Shown one piece after another: positions 23,605-32,126 of a stretch of 64,000 bases of DNA (positions within the stretch are counted from its first letter, which is position 1; every line of letters begins with the position of its first letter). Origin of the DNA: M3007 sp031398055 (lineage in GTDB: Bacteria > Bacteroidota > Bacteroidia > Chitinophagales > Saprospiraceae); the NCBI GenBank assembly GCA_031398055.1, contig JANNMS010000084.1, positions 15,210-79,209 on the forward strand. The letters are read 5' to 3'. Position numbers and translations under genes: made by a program. Under the pieces are notes generated by a model. It was not told the origin of the DNA and did not search any database. It worked only from the letters and a program-made list of their open reading frames with translations.

Positions 23605-24716
23605 AAAATAAAATTCATCAAGCCGACCAAAATTTTCTCGACCTGCTGCAACGTTGGCTGCGGGGTGATTTTCGTCGTGCCGATGAAAAATCGGTGCAAA
23701 AATTGACCGACGACGATGATTTTCGCCGCGAGGCGATGCAGGGTTTTTCGGAATTTTCGGAGGTAAATCACAGCGAAAAATTGGCGGTTTTGCGGCAGCG
23801 ATTGGCTGAAAAAACGGGTGCTGCGCCACAACTCCGGGTCGTTTGGATGCAGCGGATGTTGGCTGCGGCTGCGGTTTTGGTGCTGGTTTTGGGGACGGTT
23901 TGGTTGTTTCAAAAACAAGAAATTTCACCTGAAAAAACTGCCGTAAATCTGCCTCAACCTGCTGAAAATCAGGGAGTTGGAACACCTGCGCCAGAAAATT
24001 CGGATGCTAAAATTTATACAGAAAACAGTGCCGCCCCAGAAAATCAAGGTTCGGCGGCGGACAAAATTTTGGCCGAAAAACCTGCGGCAAAACCAACAAT
24101 TTCCAGCAGTGGAAAACGGGATGAAATAACTGTCGCCACTGCTCCCCAATCTGTTTCGGAAGACCGCCCGACGGATTTTTCGCAACCGAAAATGGAAGCA
24201 GAAATGAATGAAATTGTGGTGGCGGATGATAAAATTTCACCGGTTCGGTCTGCCGAAGTTGCACCGCCGCCGCCCTCTTTCGAGGAAAAAATGGCCAAGG
24301 AAAACGCCGCAGATTTTTCAAAAAAGAAAATGCCAACTGCTTCAAAACCAGCCAATCCGGCCAAATCTCTGCCCGCCGGGCAAATAAAACACGACACCGA
24401 CGCAAAACCTGACCTCGGAAAATTGCGGAAAAAAGAAGAAATTATTGCCGCCGCCGAACCCATCGGAGGCTGGGACAATTTCAATGAATACATCCGGCAA
24501 AACGCGCGGCTGACTCCCGAAGCCGCCAAACAAATGAATTTTGGACTCGTGGGTTTGCAATTTTACCCAACTCCGGAAGGTGAAACGGGCAGCATCGTGA
24601 TTACAAAATCGCTCGGTTTTGGACTCGACGAGGAGGCAAAACGTCTCGTTAAACTTTTCGACTGGCAGCCCGGAAAAAACAATCTGGTGAAATTGGAGAT
24701 TCGGTTTGCCCGATGA
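23601..24716 (+). CDS. Anti-sigma-like membrane protein with TonB-C-like domain
   Basis: A 371-aa protein translationally coupled to the sigma gene. Residues 1-85 are cytoplasmic with NFLDLLQRWLRGDFRRADEKSVQKL, reminiscent of anti-sigma N-termini. A single TM helix lies at about 86-103 (MLAAAAVLVLVLGTVWLF). A long Pro/Ala/Lys-rich periplasmic linker follows. The C-terminal 90 residues (IGGWDNFNEYIRQNARLTPEAAKQMNFGLVGLQF, then GFGLDEEAKRLVKLFDWQPGK) resemble the TonB C-terminal domain. The architecture suggests that the periplasmic end contacts an outer-membrane transducer while the inner end holds sigma. This is inference; it could equally be a TonB-like energy transducer. Confidence 0.78.
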   Translation: MKNKIHQADQNFLDLLQRWLRGDFRRADEKSVQKLTDDDDFRREAMQGFSEFSEVNHSEKLAVLRQRLAEKTGAAPQLRVVWMQRMLAAAAVLVLVLGTVWLFQKQEISPEKTAVNLPQPAENQGVGTPAPENSDAKIYTENSAAPENQGSAADKILAEKPAAKPTISSSGKRDEITVATAPQSVSEDRPTDFSQPKMEAEMNEIVVADDKISPVRSAEVAPPPPSFEEKMAKENAADFSKKKMPTASKPANPAKSLPAGQIKHDTDAKPDLGKLRKKEEIIAAAEPIGGWDNFNEYIRQNARLTPEAAKQMNFGLVGLQFYPTPEGETGSIVITKSLGFGLDEEAKRLVKLFDWQPGKNNLVKLEIRFAR

Positions 24717-24778
24717 TTGGAGGGCGGAATTTATTCCGCCCAGTGTTTTTTAAAGGCGGAATAAATTCCGCCCTCCCA
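24717..24778. repeat. GGCGGAATTTATTCCGCC family repeat, copy 2
   Basis: TTGGAGGGCGGAATTTATTC continues to CGCCC, then a mirrored GGCGGAATAAATTCCGCCCT CCCA. It begins right after the stop codon of the anti-sigma-like gene. Confidence 0.85.
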
Positions 24779-24790
24779 TAATTTCGCGGC

Positions 24791-25693
24791 ATGAATTTTT
24801 TACCAAAACGATTTTCCCGACCCTACCCTGCGCCCGGCGGCTGGCGAAACGCCCTGATTTCCGGCCTCGTCGGAGGTGTTTTTGTTGCCCTGTTTTTGTT
24901 TTTTGTCAGGCCGTTCGGCACGGTCATTTCACCGGGAAAAGAAGTTTTTTACCTTTGGATTTGCCTGCAATTTGGCCTCGTCACCCTGTTTTGCGCCTTG
25001 TTTTGCGGTGGGCTGACGGTGGTTTTTCCCAAAATTTTTGATGAAAAAAACTGGACAGTCGGGCGCGAAATTTTGTACTACATCTTTTTCATTTCGCTGA
25101 TTGGCTCGGCCAATTTTGTATTCGCCCATTTCAAGTTTGGGTCCGGAATTTCCTTTTCAAATTTTTTGACCTGGCAATGGATGACCCTCGTCGTGGGCAT
25201 TTTCCCGACGGTTTTTGGCGTTTTTTTTAAAGAAATCAAACTTTTGCGGCAATTTTCAATGGGCGCGGCAGATTTGACAAAGCAAATTGAAAGCCACCCG
25301 CACCCACAAAAAACGCCCGAAAATCAGTCGAAAAACCAATCCGAAAAACCAATAATTTTGGAAGGCGACAACCAAAACGAGTCGCTGCGGCTGCTGCCAG
25401 CGCAGGTTTTTTACCTTTCCGCTGCCGACAATTATGTGCAGGTTTATTTTTTGGAAAATGGCGTTTTGAAAAACCGGATGCTGCGCGGTTCGCTCAAAAA
25501 AATGGAGGACCAACTGGCCGAAAACCCGATTTTTTACCGCTGCCACCGGACGTTTATTGTGAATTTGGAAAAGGTTTTGAAAGTTTCGGGGAACGCGCAG
25601 GGCTACAAATTGCATCTTGTCGAGACCGATTTTTTGGTGCCGGTTTCGCGAAGTTTGAATGAAGAAATCAAACAAAAATTTGAGGATTTTTAA
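24791..25693 (+). CDS. Membrane-bound LytTR DNA-binding regulator
   Basis: A 300-aa protein. Four hydrophobic segments fill residues about 20-150 (NALISGLVGGVFVALFLFFV, LWICLQFGLVTLFCALFCGG, ILYYIFFISLIGSANFVFAH, WMTLVVGIFPTVFGVFF). A polar linker follows, then a C-terminal LytTR domain (VFYLSAADNYVQVYFLENGVLKNRMLRGSLKKMEDQL, FYRCHRTFIVNLEKV, VPVSRSL). LytTR domains bind direct-repeat DNA through beta strands. The membrane-fused form implies control of transcription from the inner membrane. It lacks a receiver domain. The adenine deaminase gene follows by 14 bp. Confidence 0.9.
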   Translation: MNFLPKRFSRPYPAPGGWRNALISGLVGGVFVALFLFFVRPFGTVISPGKEVFYLWICLQFGLVTLFCALFCGGLTVVFPKIFDEKNWTVGREILYYIFFISLIGSANFVFAHFKFGSGISFSNFLTWQWMTLVVGIFPTVFGVFFKEIKLLRQFSMGAADLTKQIESHPHPQKTPENQSKNQSEKPIILEGDNQNESLRLLPAQVFYLSAADNYVQVYFLENGVLKNRMLRGSLKKMEDQLAENPIFYRCHRTFIVNLEKVLKVSGNAQGYKLHLVETDFLVPVSRSLNEEIKQKFEDF

Positions 25694-25707
25694 AAAATTT
25701 TACCCAA

Positions 25708-27402
25708 ATGAAAATCATTTCTCACCTCGTTGACCTCCACGACCGCCGCATTTTCCCTGCGGAAATTACCATCGCCGACGGCAAAATTTCAAAAATAACA
25801 GAACTTAAAAATGCTCTCGCCTCAGGCGAGACAAATTTCATGCTCCCCGGTTTTATCGATGCCCACGTCCACATCGAAAGCAGCATGTTGCCGCCATCCG
25901 AATTTGCGCGGCTCGCGGTGGTTCACGGCACAGTCGCCACCGTTTCCGACCCGCACGAAATCGCCAATGTTTTGGGCGTGGCGGGCGTGGAATTTATGTT
26001 GCACGATGCGCGGCGCGTGCCGTTGAAGTTTTGTTTTGGTGCGCCGTCGTGCGTTCCGGCGACGGTTTTTGAAACGGCTGGCGCAAAATTGGATGCCGAC
26101 GACGTTGAAAAATTGTTGGAAAAACCCGAAATCGGATACCTCTCCGAAATGATGAATTTCCCCGGCGTTTTGAATTCCGACCCCGAAATTTTGGCAAAAA
26201 TCAAAGCCGCAAAACGCCTCGGAAAACCGGTGGACGGCCACGCGCCGGGGCTGCGCGGCGAGTCGGCGAGGCAATATTTTGCCGCCGGAATCACGACCGA
26301 CCACGAGTGTTTTACTTTTGAAGAAGGTTTGGGAAAGGCAAAATTGGGCGTGAAAATTTTGATCCGGGAAGGCTCGGCCGCGCGAAATTTCGATGTTTTG
26401 TGGCCGCTTTTAAATGAATTTCCACATCAAATCATGTTTTGCAGCGACGACAAACACCCCGATGATTTGGTTCGTGGGCACATCAACCATCTCGTCGCCC
26501 GTGCAATTTCCAACGGCTGCGACCTTTTCGATACCCTCCGGGCGGCCTGCCTGAACCCAGTCGGACATTACAATTTGAAGGTCGGTTTGCTGCGCATCGG
26601 CGACCCGGCGGATTTTATTTTGGTTGAAAATTTGACCGATTTTCGAGTCCTCGAAACTTGGATTGACGGAAAAAAAGTGGCCGAAAATGGCCGTTCGCTT
26701 TTGCCCCGGCTGACCTGCGACGCACCCAATAAATTTTTGGCGAAAACGCGCCTGCCCTCGAATTTTCATTTATTTCCAAAAAGGAAAACCTCGGCGGTGA
26801 GCCAAAAAGTAAATGTCATTCGGGTTTTTGACGGGCAAATAATTAGTGGAAAGGAAACGGGTCTGGTGAAAATTTCAGCCGACGGCAGACTGCTCGCCGA
26901 CCCCGAAAATGACCTGATTTTCATTGCAGTTTTGAACCGGTACGCACTCGAAAAACCGGTGGCTTTGGGTTTTGTGCGCGGTTTTGGTTTGAAAAATGGT
27001 GCGCTGGCGAGCAGCGTTGCCCACGATTCGCACAATATTGTGGCCGTTGGCGTGGATGAAAACGCGATTTGCGCGGCGGTGAACGCCGTAATTCAGGCTC
27101 GCGGCGGCATTTCGGCGAGCGATGGTTCGAGAGCGGAGTCGAACGATGGTTTTGGAAAAACCGAGATTTTGCCGCTGCCGATTGCCGGTTTGATGTCGTT
27201 GTCGGATGGGTATTCGCTGGCAGCGGACTATTCGAAATTGGATTTTTTTGCAAAAAACCGGCTCGGTTGTGTGCTTTCCGCGCCGTTCATGTCGCTGTCG
27301 TTTTTGGCGTTGCCAGTGATTCCGGCTTTGAAAATGACGGATTTGGGGCTTTTTGATGCAGAGAAATTTGAGTTTTTGGAGGTGGAAGAGAATTACCTTT
27401 GA
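25708..27402 (+). CDS. ade: Adenine deaminase
   Basis: A 564-aa amidohydrolase that converts adenine to hypoxanthine and ammonia in purine salvage. The metal-binding motif GFIDAHVHIESSM places H53 and H55 in the active site. Further hallmarks are VSDPHEIANVLG, FGAPSCVPA, DGHAPGL, GITTDHECFT and MFCSDDKHPDDL. The C-terminal domain holds VAHDSHNIVAVG and LPIAGLMS, and ALPVIPALKMTDLGLFD near the end. The length is typical. It lies 14 bp after the LytTR gene and may share a transcript. Confidence 0.96.
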   Translation: MKIISHLVDLHDRRIFPAEITIADGKISKITELKNALASGETNFMLPGFIDAHVHIESSMLPPSEFARLAVVHGTVATVSDPHEIANVLGVAGVEFMLHDARRVPLKFCFGAPSCVPATVFETAGAKLDADDVEKLLEKPEIGYLSEMMNFPGVLNSDPEILAKIKAAKRLGKPVDGHAPGLRGESARQYFAAGITTDHECFTFEEGLGKAKLGVKILIREGSAARNFDVLWPLLNEFPHQIMFCSDDKHPDDLVRGHINHLVARAISNGCDLFDTLRAACLNPVGHYNLKVGLLRIGDPADFILVENLTDFRVLETWIDGKKVAENGRSLLPRLTCDAPNKFLAKTRLPSNFHLFPKRKTSAVSQKVNVIRVFDGQIISGKETGLVKISADGRLLADPENDLIFIAVLNRYALEKPVALGFVRGFGLKNGALASSVAHDSHNIVAVGVDENAICAAVNAVIQARGGISASDGSRAESNDGFGKTEILPLPIAGLMSLSDGYSLAADYSKLDFFAKNRLGCVLSAPFMSLSFLALPVIPALKMTDLGLFDAEKFEFLEVEENYL

Positions 27403-27427
27403 TTTTTAAACTTTAAATCTTGAATAC

Positions 27428-28084
27428 ATGAAGCACCTTGCTTACTTTTTGATTGTTTGTTTTTCACTGGTTTTTCAACCAATTTTCTCGCAAAAATTCA
27501 GTTTCGGAGTGCACTTGGGTTGGACAACTGGGCAATCAAAAGTAAAAACAAATAAAAGCCAATCCACCTTTGAAAACGTGGGTTGGGATCAAAGCACCGG
27601 ATTAACAGCAGGCTTAAAAGGACAAATTCACTTGTCAAAACACTTCATTTTCACCTCGGGCATCGAATATTACCCGCGGTTGATGCAAGGTCAAAAAATG
27701 GTAAGTTTTGCAGGAGATTTGATAGTTTCCGGAAGAACGCATCATATTTCTGTGCCTATCATGTTAGGATACATGAGCGATTTGGACAAAAAAATCTACT
27801 GGTTTGCCAATGGCGGAGCCGGCGCAAGCATTCCCATCACCCGGGAAATTAAAACCGCAACCTATTCAGGCCAGCCGATGAACCTGAGAATCAATACCGG
27901 CAGTGCAGATCTCAATTTTGAAATGGGAGGCGGCCTGCGATTAAATAATCGAATGCGGTTGGAGGCAATTTTGCGGTTTCAGGGCAGTCAATTTGTAACT
28001 TCCTGGGGTTTTAATGGTGCCGGATCGAGGAGCGAGTGGTACACAAGCCGCTGGAATCCGATGATTGGCCTTGTTTTCAATTAA
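27428..28084 (+). CDS. Outer-membrane beta-barrel protein (PorT-like fold), unknown role
   Basis: A 218-aa secreted protein with a signal peptide to about residue 24 (SLVFQPIFSQ). Short strands with glycine and aromatic residues follow: KFSFGVHLGWTTGQSKV, FIFTSGIEYYPRLMQ, ISVPIMLGYMSD, FEMGGGLRLNNRMRLEAILRF, and a closing WNPMIGLVFN. This fits the eight-stranded outer-membrane beta-barrel family common in Bacteroidota. It lies 14 bp before sbcD on the same strand. Confidence 0.8.
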   Translation: MKHLAYFLIVCFSLVFQPIFSQKFSFGVHLGWTTGQSKVKTNKSQSTFENVGWDQSTGLTAGLKGQIHLSKHFIFTSGIEYYPRLMQGQKMVSFAGDLIVSGRTHHISVPIMLGYMSDLDKKIYWFANGGAGASIPITREIKTATYSGQPMNLRINTGSADLNFEMGGGLRLNNRMRLEAILRFQGSQFVTSWGFNGAGSRSEWYTSRWNPMIGLVFN

Positions 28085-28098
28085 AAATCCCCTTGTCC

Positions 28099-29313
28099 AT
28101 GCGTTTTCTCCACACCTCCGACTGGCATCTCGGCCAAAAATTCATCAACCAATCGCGCGACGCGGAACACCTCGCCGCGCTCGATTGGCTGATTCAAACC
28201 ATTGAAAATGAACGGGTTGACGCGCTCGTCGTCGCCGGCGATATTTTTGACGTGAACAATCCGCCGGTTTCGGCGGAGGAAATTTATTACCGTTTTTTGA
28301 CCCGTTTGATGGGGACTTGTTGCCGCCACGTCGTGATTGTGGGCGGAAACCACGATTTGCCGTCGCGGCTGAACGCGCCGTCGGGTTTGCTGCGGGCTTT
28401 GAATGTCCACGTCGTCGGGGCTGCGACGGACGACTTTTCGGATGAAATTGTCGAACTCCGCGAAAAAAACGGGCAACTCGCGGCAGTCATCGCAGCCGTC
28501 CCGTTTTTGCGCGACCGCGATTTGAAAATCAGTGTCGCCGGGGAAAACACGGCGCAGCGGATGGAAGCCATCAAATTGGGCATCGCCGAACATTTTGCCC
28601 GCGCCGGTGAAATTTGTCTGGAACGCAGGGGGCAACTCCCGGCGGATGTGCCGTTTTTGGTCACCGGCCATCTTTTTGCGACGGGCGCGTCGAGTTCTGG
28701 CGAGCAGCGGAATATTTACATTGGAAATTTGGAAAATATCACTGCCGAAAAATTTCCAGAAGTCTTTGATTATGTGGCACTTGGGCACATCCACCGACCG
28801 CAACGGATTGCGAAACTTGACCACATCCGATATTCTGGCTCGTTGATTCCATTGAATTTTTCTGAAATCCAGGACAAAAAAATCGTACTGATTTTGGATT
28901 TTTTGCCCGAAAAAAAGCATCCGGCGGTGCGCGAAATCCAAGTCCCGATTTTTAGAAAACTGCTCCGGCTGGCTGGCAATCTTTCAGAAATTGAAAAAAA
29001 ACTGGCCGAAAATGCCGTGGCCGAAAACGACTTGCCCGGCTGGGTCGAGGTCACGGTGAGCAGCCCGGGCGCGCTGCCGAACCTCAGCCAAACACTCCGC
29101 GACACCGCAAAAAAACATCGCCTCGAAATCCTTTCCGTCAAACTCGACCGCCCGGCGAACGTGCTGGCTGAATCATTTTCCGAAGAAATTTTGGAGCAAC
29201 TCACGCCGGAGGACATTTTTAGGAAAAAAATCGAAAAACTGCCGGAGGTCGAGCGCGAAGAATTGGTCGAGACTTTTCGGGAATTGCAGGATTGGGTGGC
29301 GCAGGCGAAGTGA
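28099..29313 (+). CDS. sbcD: Exonuclease SbcCD, D subunit
   Basis: A 404-aa metallophosphoesterase, the nuclease subunit of the SbcCD (bacterial Mre11-Rad50) complex that cuts hairpins and protein-blocked ends. Motifs: FLHTSDWHLGQKF, ALVVAGDIFDVNNPP, VIVGGNHDLPSR, FLVTGHLF, VALGHIHRPQ. The C-terminal capping region ends FRELQDWVAQAK. The start at 28099 gives the classic MRFLHTSDWHLG N-terminus; the longer frame overlaps the previous gene. No sbcC gene follows it here, unlike most genomes. Hairpin cleavage is notable given the abundance of long palindromes in this window. Confidence 0.95.
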   Translation: MRFLHTSDWHLGQKFINQSRDAEHLAALDWLIQTIENERVDALVVAGDIFDVNNPPVSAEEIYYRFLTRLMGTCCRHVVIVGGNHDLPSRLNAPSGLLRALNVHVVGAATDDFSDEIVELREKNGQLAAVIAAVPFLRDRDLKISVAGENTAQRMEAIKLGIAEHFARAGEICLERRGQLPADVPFLVTGHLFATGASSSGEQRNIYIGNLENITAEKFPEVFDYVALGHIHRPQRIAKLDHIRYSGSLIPLNFSEIQDKKIVLILDFLPEKKHPAVREIQVPIFRKLLRLAGNLSEIEKKLAENAVAENDLPGWVEVTVSSPGALPNLSQTLRDTAKKHRLEILSVKLDRPANVLAESFSEEILEQLTPEDIFRKKIEKLPEVEREELVETFRELQDWVAQAK

Positions 29314-29416
29314 TTTTGGGAAAAACTAATCAGATTTTAATGTGCCAAAAGTTGTCGGAAGGCATCTTTCCAGACGAACTCAACTTTTCCAGCAATCACT
29401 TTTCAATTTTTCAAAA

Positions 29417-30400
29417 ATGTCTTTTTCAAAATTCCCACTGTTTTTCGCCAGCCTGTTTTTGCTTTTTTTTATTTCAAATTGCCAAAATGACGCTAAAAAC
29501 ACACCCGGCGTCCAATCCGAAGCCGCGCCTGCCCCGCCACAACCTTCCCCAGCCGATTTTTCGGGCGACGAAAAAAACAAAAATTTGGACGTCGCCGATG
29601 CCCAAACTTCTGCCGACCCGTTTTTAACCCAAGTTGCCAAAGTCGGGCGGTTGGATTCTTTGAAAAAATTTGTCCGCACGGCGGAACTCCGTTTTCAAGT
29701 TGCCGAGGTGATTCAAAGCACCCTCGAAATCGAACAAATCGCGGTCAAAAATGGCGGTTTCGTTTTGTCCAGCAATCTCGAAAACCTGCATCCGTACCAA
29801 AATATCAAACCGATCAGCCGCGACTCGGCCATCGAGACGTATTACATTGGTTTGGAAAGTAAAATCACGCTGCGAGTCCCGTTTCAAAAATTGGACACCA
29901 GCCTCCGCGAAATTGGTCGACAGTCCACGATGTTCAATTATCGAAGGGTGCGGGCGGAGGATGTGAGTTTGCAATTCATTGAAAATGAACTGAATCGGTT
30001 GAGTTTGGGAAATTATCAGCAAAATTTGAACACGATTTCTGCGACTCCCGGCGCGGCTTCGCAGTCAAAATTGGAAGCGGCAAAGCGCAATTTTGAAAGC
30101 CAAACGGCCAGCGACCGGACGAAAATGGAGGACTTGAAAATGGCCGACGCCATCCGTTTCAGCACGGTTCAAATTGAAATTTATCAAAAAACGGAAACGC
30201 GGCAGCGCAAAATTGCCAACCCAGAAATTGCCGACGTCCGGCCAAATTTTGGTTTCCGGGCGGGCAAGGCTTTGGCAAACGGCTGGTTTATTTTGGAAGA
30301 TTTGATTTTTGGGGTTTTTAGCATTTGGCCTTTGATTTTGCTTTTCGCGGGCGGGTATTTTTTCTTCAAAAAATATGTAAAAAGGAGCGCAAAACCTTGA
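29417..30400 (+). CDS. DUF4349-like lipoprotein with C-terminal membrane segment
   Basis: A 327-aa protein. Lipoprotein signal KFPLFFASLFLLFFISNC with lipobox cysteine, then a Pro/Asp-rich linker. The region RTAELRFQVAEVIQSTLEIEQIAVKNGGFVLSS through LRVPFQKLDTSLREIG and VRAEDVSLQFIENELNR matches the DUF4349 layout (a helical hairpin between two ferredoxin-like halves). A C-terminal TM helix (IWPLILLFAGGYFFFKK) precedes a basic tail. The function of DUF4349 is unknown. The start at 29417 is chosen because it begins the signal peptide. Confidence 0.82.
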   Translation: MSFSKFPLFFASLFLLFFISNCQNDAKNTPGVQSEAAPAPPQPSPADFSGDEKNKNLDVADAQTSADPFLTQVAKVGRLDSLKKFVRTAELRFQVAEVIQSTLEIEQIAVKNGGFVLSSNLENLHPYQNIKPISRDSAIETYYIGLESKITLRVPFQKLDTSLREIGRQSTMFNYRRVRAEDVSLQFIENELNRLSLGNYQQNLNTISATPGAASQSKLEAAKRNFESQTASDRTKMEDLKMADAIRFSTVQIEIYQKTETRQRKIANPEIADVRPNFGFRAGKALANGWFILEDLIFGVFSIWPLILLFAGGYFFFKKYVKRSAKP

Positions 30401-30407
30401 TTTTCAG

Positions 30408-30549
30408 TTTTTGTAACTACTTAGCCACATAGTTCAGATAGAAGTTTTCGCATAGAAAACATAGAATTGAAAATAGAAAATTGAGAAAAACCTATGTGAA
30501 CCTATGCGAAAACTTCTATCTGAACTATGTGGCTAAGTAGTTACAAAAA
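30408..30549. repeat. Large hairpin repeat, CACATAG family, copy 2
   Basis: Perfect 48-bp arms (30408-30455 and 30502-30549) with a 46-nt loop. It begins GTAACTACTTAGCCACATAG and contains CATAGAAAACATAG, both shared with the copy at 1934-2056. It lies between two plus-strand genes. Confidence 0.95.
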
Positions 30550-30714
30550 TGGTTAAAATTTCTGGGGCGAGGTAACTTTTTTCCATGCTTTCAAAATATC
30601 AATCAACTCCAAAAAATTTGACGGCACACCGAAAAAACGTCCACAAAAAGCCGCCCCAAAAACCATCCCCCCAATTTTTTCAAACATTTTTCACCACTAA
30701 ATTTTTCACTGAAA

Positions 30715-31206
30715 ATGAGAAATCTTATTTCAATCGTTGCTCTTTTTTTGGCCGCGGTGGCCACTTTTTCATTTACAAAAAATGCGCCGACAGCCGCTTT
30801 TGATGCTTTTTTGGAAATTGAAGGCATCAAAGGCGAATCCAAAATCCAGCAAAGGGCGTTTGACATCATTGATTTTCAATTGGATTCGTTCAGCCACAGC
30901 ATCACTTTTCGGAAAAATTTCAACAGGATTTCTTCCATGCAATTGGACAGTTTTTCGAGCCGAGAAATCCCTTTAAAAACGGCCACTTTTAAAGTAAAAC
31001 CAAAAGGCCAAACCACATATTATGAAATCAAATTGGAAAATACCATGATTTCGAGTTACCAAATTTCCAGAAAAGCAGGTGGTTCTCAACATGAAACGTT
31101 TGCCCTGAATTATGAAGAAATCCGGTTTTTCCAGACCAAAAATGGCGTGAAAAAATCGCTGGGTTTTGAGAAAGGATTCGATGCTTTTCGGAAATTGCAG
31201 AACTAA
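30715..31206 (+). CDS. Secreted Hcp-like (type VI tube fold) protein
   Basis: A 163-aa protein with an N-terminal signal peptide (NLISIVALFLAAVATFSFT). The mature part begins AFDAFLEIEGIKGESKIQ and carries the Hcp family pattern TTYYEIKLENTMISSYQISRK, then the segment GGSQHETFALNYEEIRFF. Hcp proteins form hexameric tube rings of type VI secretion. Classical Hcp has no signal peptide and is encoded with tss genes; neither holds here. This suggests a stand-alone, Sec-exported Hcp-fold protein of unknown role. Identification rests on motif resemblance. Confidence 0.7.
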   Translation: MRNLISIVALFLAAVATFSFTKNAPTAAFDAFLEIEGIKGESKIQQRAFDIIDFQLDSFSHSITFRKNFNRISSMQLDSFSSREIPLKTATFKVKPKGQTTYYEIKLENTMISSYQISRKAGGSQHETFALNYEEIRFFQTKNGVKKSLGFEKGFDAFRKLQN

Positions 31207-31282
31207 AATCATCAAAAATATCTTGCCCTGAAATTTTTGCAATGGCCGAGGACTTTGTCTTCGGCCATTTTTTGCTGCGGCA

Positions 31283-31873
31283 TCAACCATGCTTCCCTGC
31301 CGTCCAACCGTTTCTTCCCAAAAAGCGATGCCCATCCGCCTCGGCAGGTGCTTCGAGCGATGTTCCCATCGAATCGTTCCAGCGATTGAGGTAGCCAAAA
31401 AGTGCAACGACCCCCAAAATTTCCACGATTTCGCCCGCGTCCCAATGCTTTTTTAGGTTTTCAGAAATTTCAAAATCCACGTCGTTCGGCACTCGGCTGG
31501 CGGCCATCGAAAATTCGAGTGCCGCCCGTTCGGCCTCCGAAAATGCCGGGTACGTCCGAAAATCCCAGATATTTTCCATTTTTTCAGCCGCCGCGCCGTA
31601 CCGTTCGGCGGCTCGGATTGTGTGTGCTTGGCAATATCGGCAACCTGCGGTCAGGCTGGCGAGATAGCCAAGCAGCCGTTTCAAATCGCTGGTCACGCGA
31701 CCTTGGTTTTCCATCACGGCTTTGTTGAGTTGGATAAATGCTTTGGCAATCGCCGGGCGGCGTTGCATCGTGAGCACGGAATTGGGGCAAAAACCGAGGG
31801 TTTCGTTAAAAAATTTGGCCAATTCCGCGACTTCTAGGTCGTGGTCGGCGGCAAGCGGTGGGACGAGTGGCAT
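31283..31873 (-). CDS. Carboxymuconolactone decarboxylase/AhpD-like protein
   Basis: A 196-aa all-helical protein with the AhpD active-site motif LTAGCRYCQAHTIRAAERYG (CxxC plus downstream His). C-terminal helices are AGEIVEILGVVALFGYLNRWNDSM. The CxxCxxxH pattern marks alkylhydroperoxidase-type proteins that reduce peroxides. The exact substrate and partner are unknown. It is stand-alone, with a family B repeat beginning 17 bp upstream of its start codon. Confidence 0.88.
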   Translation of the reverse strand: MPLVPPLAADHDLEVAELAKFFNETLGFCPNSVLTMQRRPAIAKAFIQLNKAVMENQGRVTSDLKRLLGYLASLTAGCRYCQAHTIRAAERYGAAAEKMENIWDFRTYPAFSEAERAALEFSMAASRVPNDVDFEISENLKKHWDAGEIVEILGVVALFGYLNRWNDSMGTSLEAPAEADGHRFLGRNGWTAGKHG

Positions 31874-31890
31874 TGTTTGGATTTACGATT

Positions 31891-31982
31891 TTGGAGGTCG
31901 GAATTTATTCCGACCCAATGTTATAAATTCTTGATTTTCAAAAACTTTTATGAAATGGTCGGAATAAATTCCGACCTCCAAT
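31891..31982. repeat. GGTCGGAATTTATTCCGACC family repeat, copy 3
   Basis: Two half-elements, GGAGGTCGGAATTTATTCCG and its mirror, CGGAATAAATTCCGACCTCC, separated by about 48 bp. A TTTACGATTTT word of family C directly precedes it at 31880. Confidence 0.85.
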
Positions 31983-32126
31983 AGGTTAATGCACTGAAAA
32001 TTAACCTGAAAAATGGCCGCCGATTTGAGAAAATTTTAGACTTTGTGCCGCCCTTCGAGTTAACCAAGCACGGAAAACCATTTTATAAACTATTGGTTAT
32101 CATTTCTTTATTTTCAAAAAAGAAAA

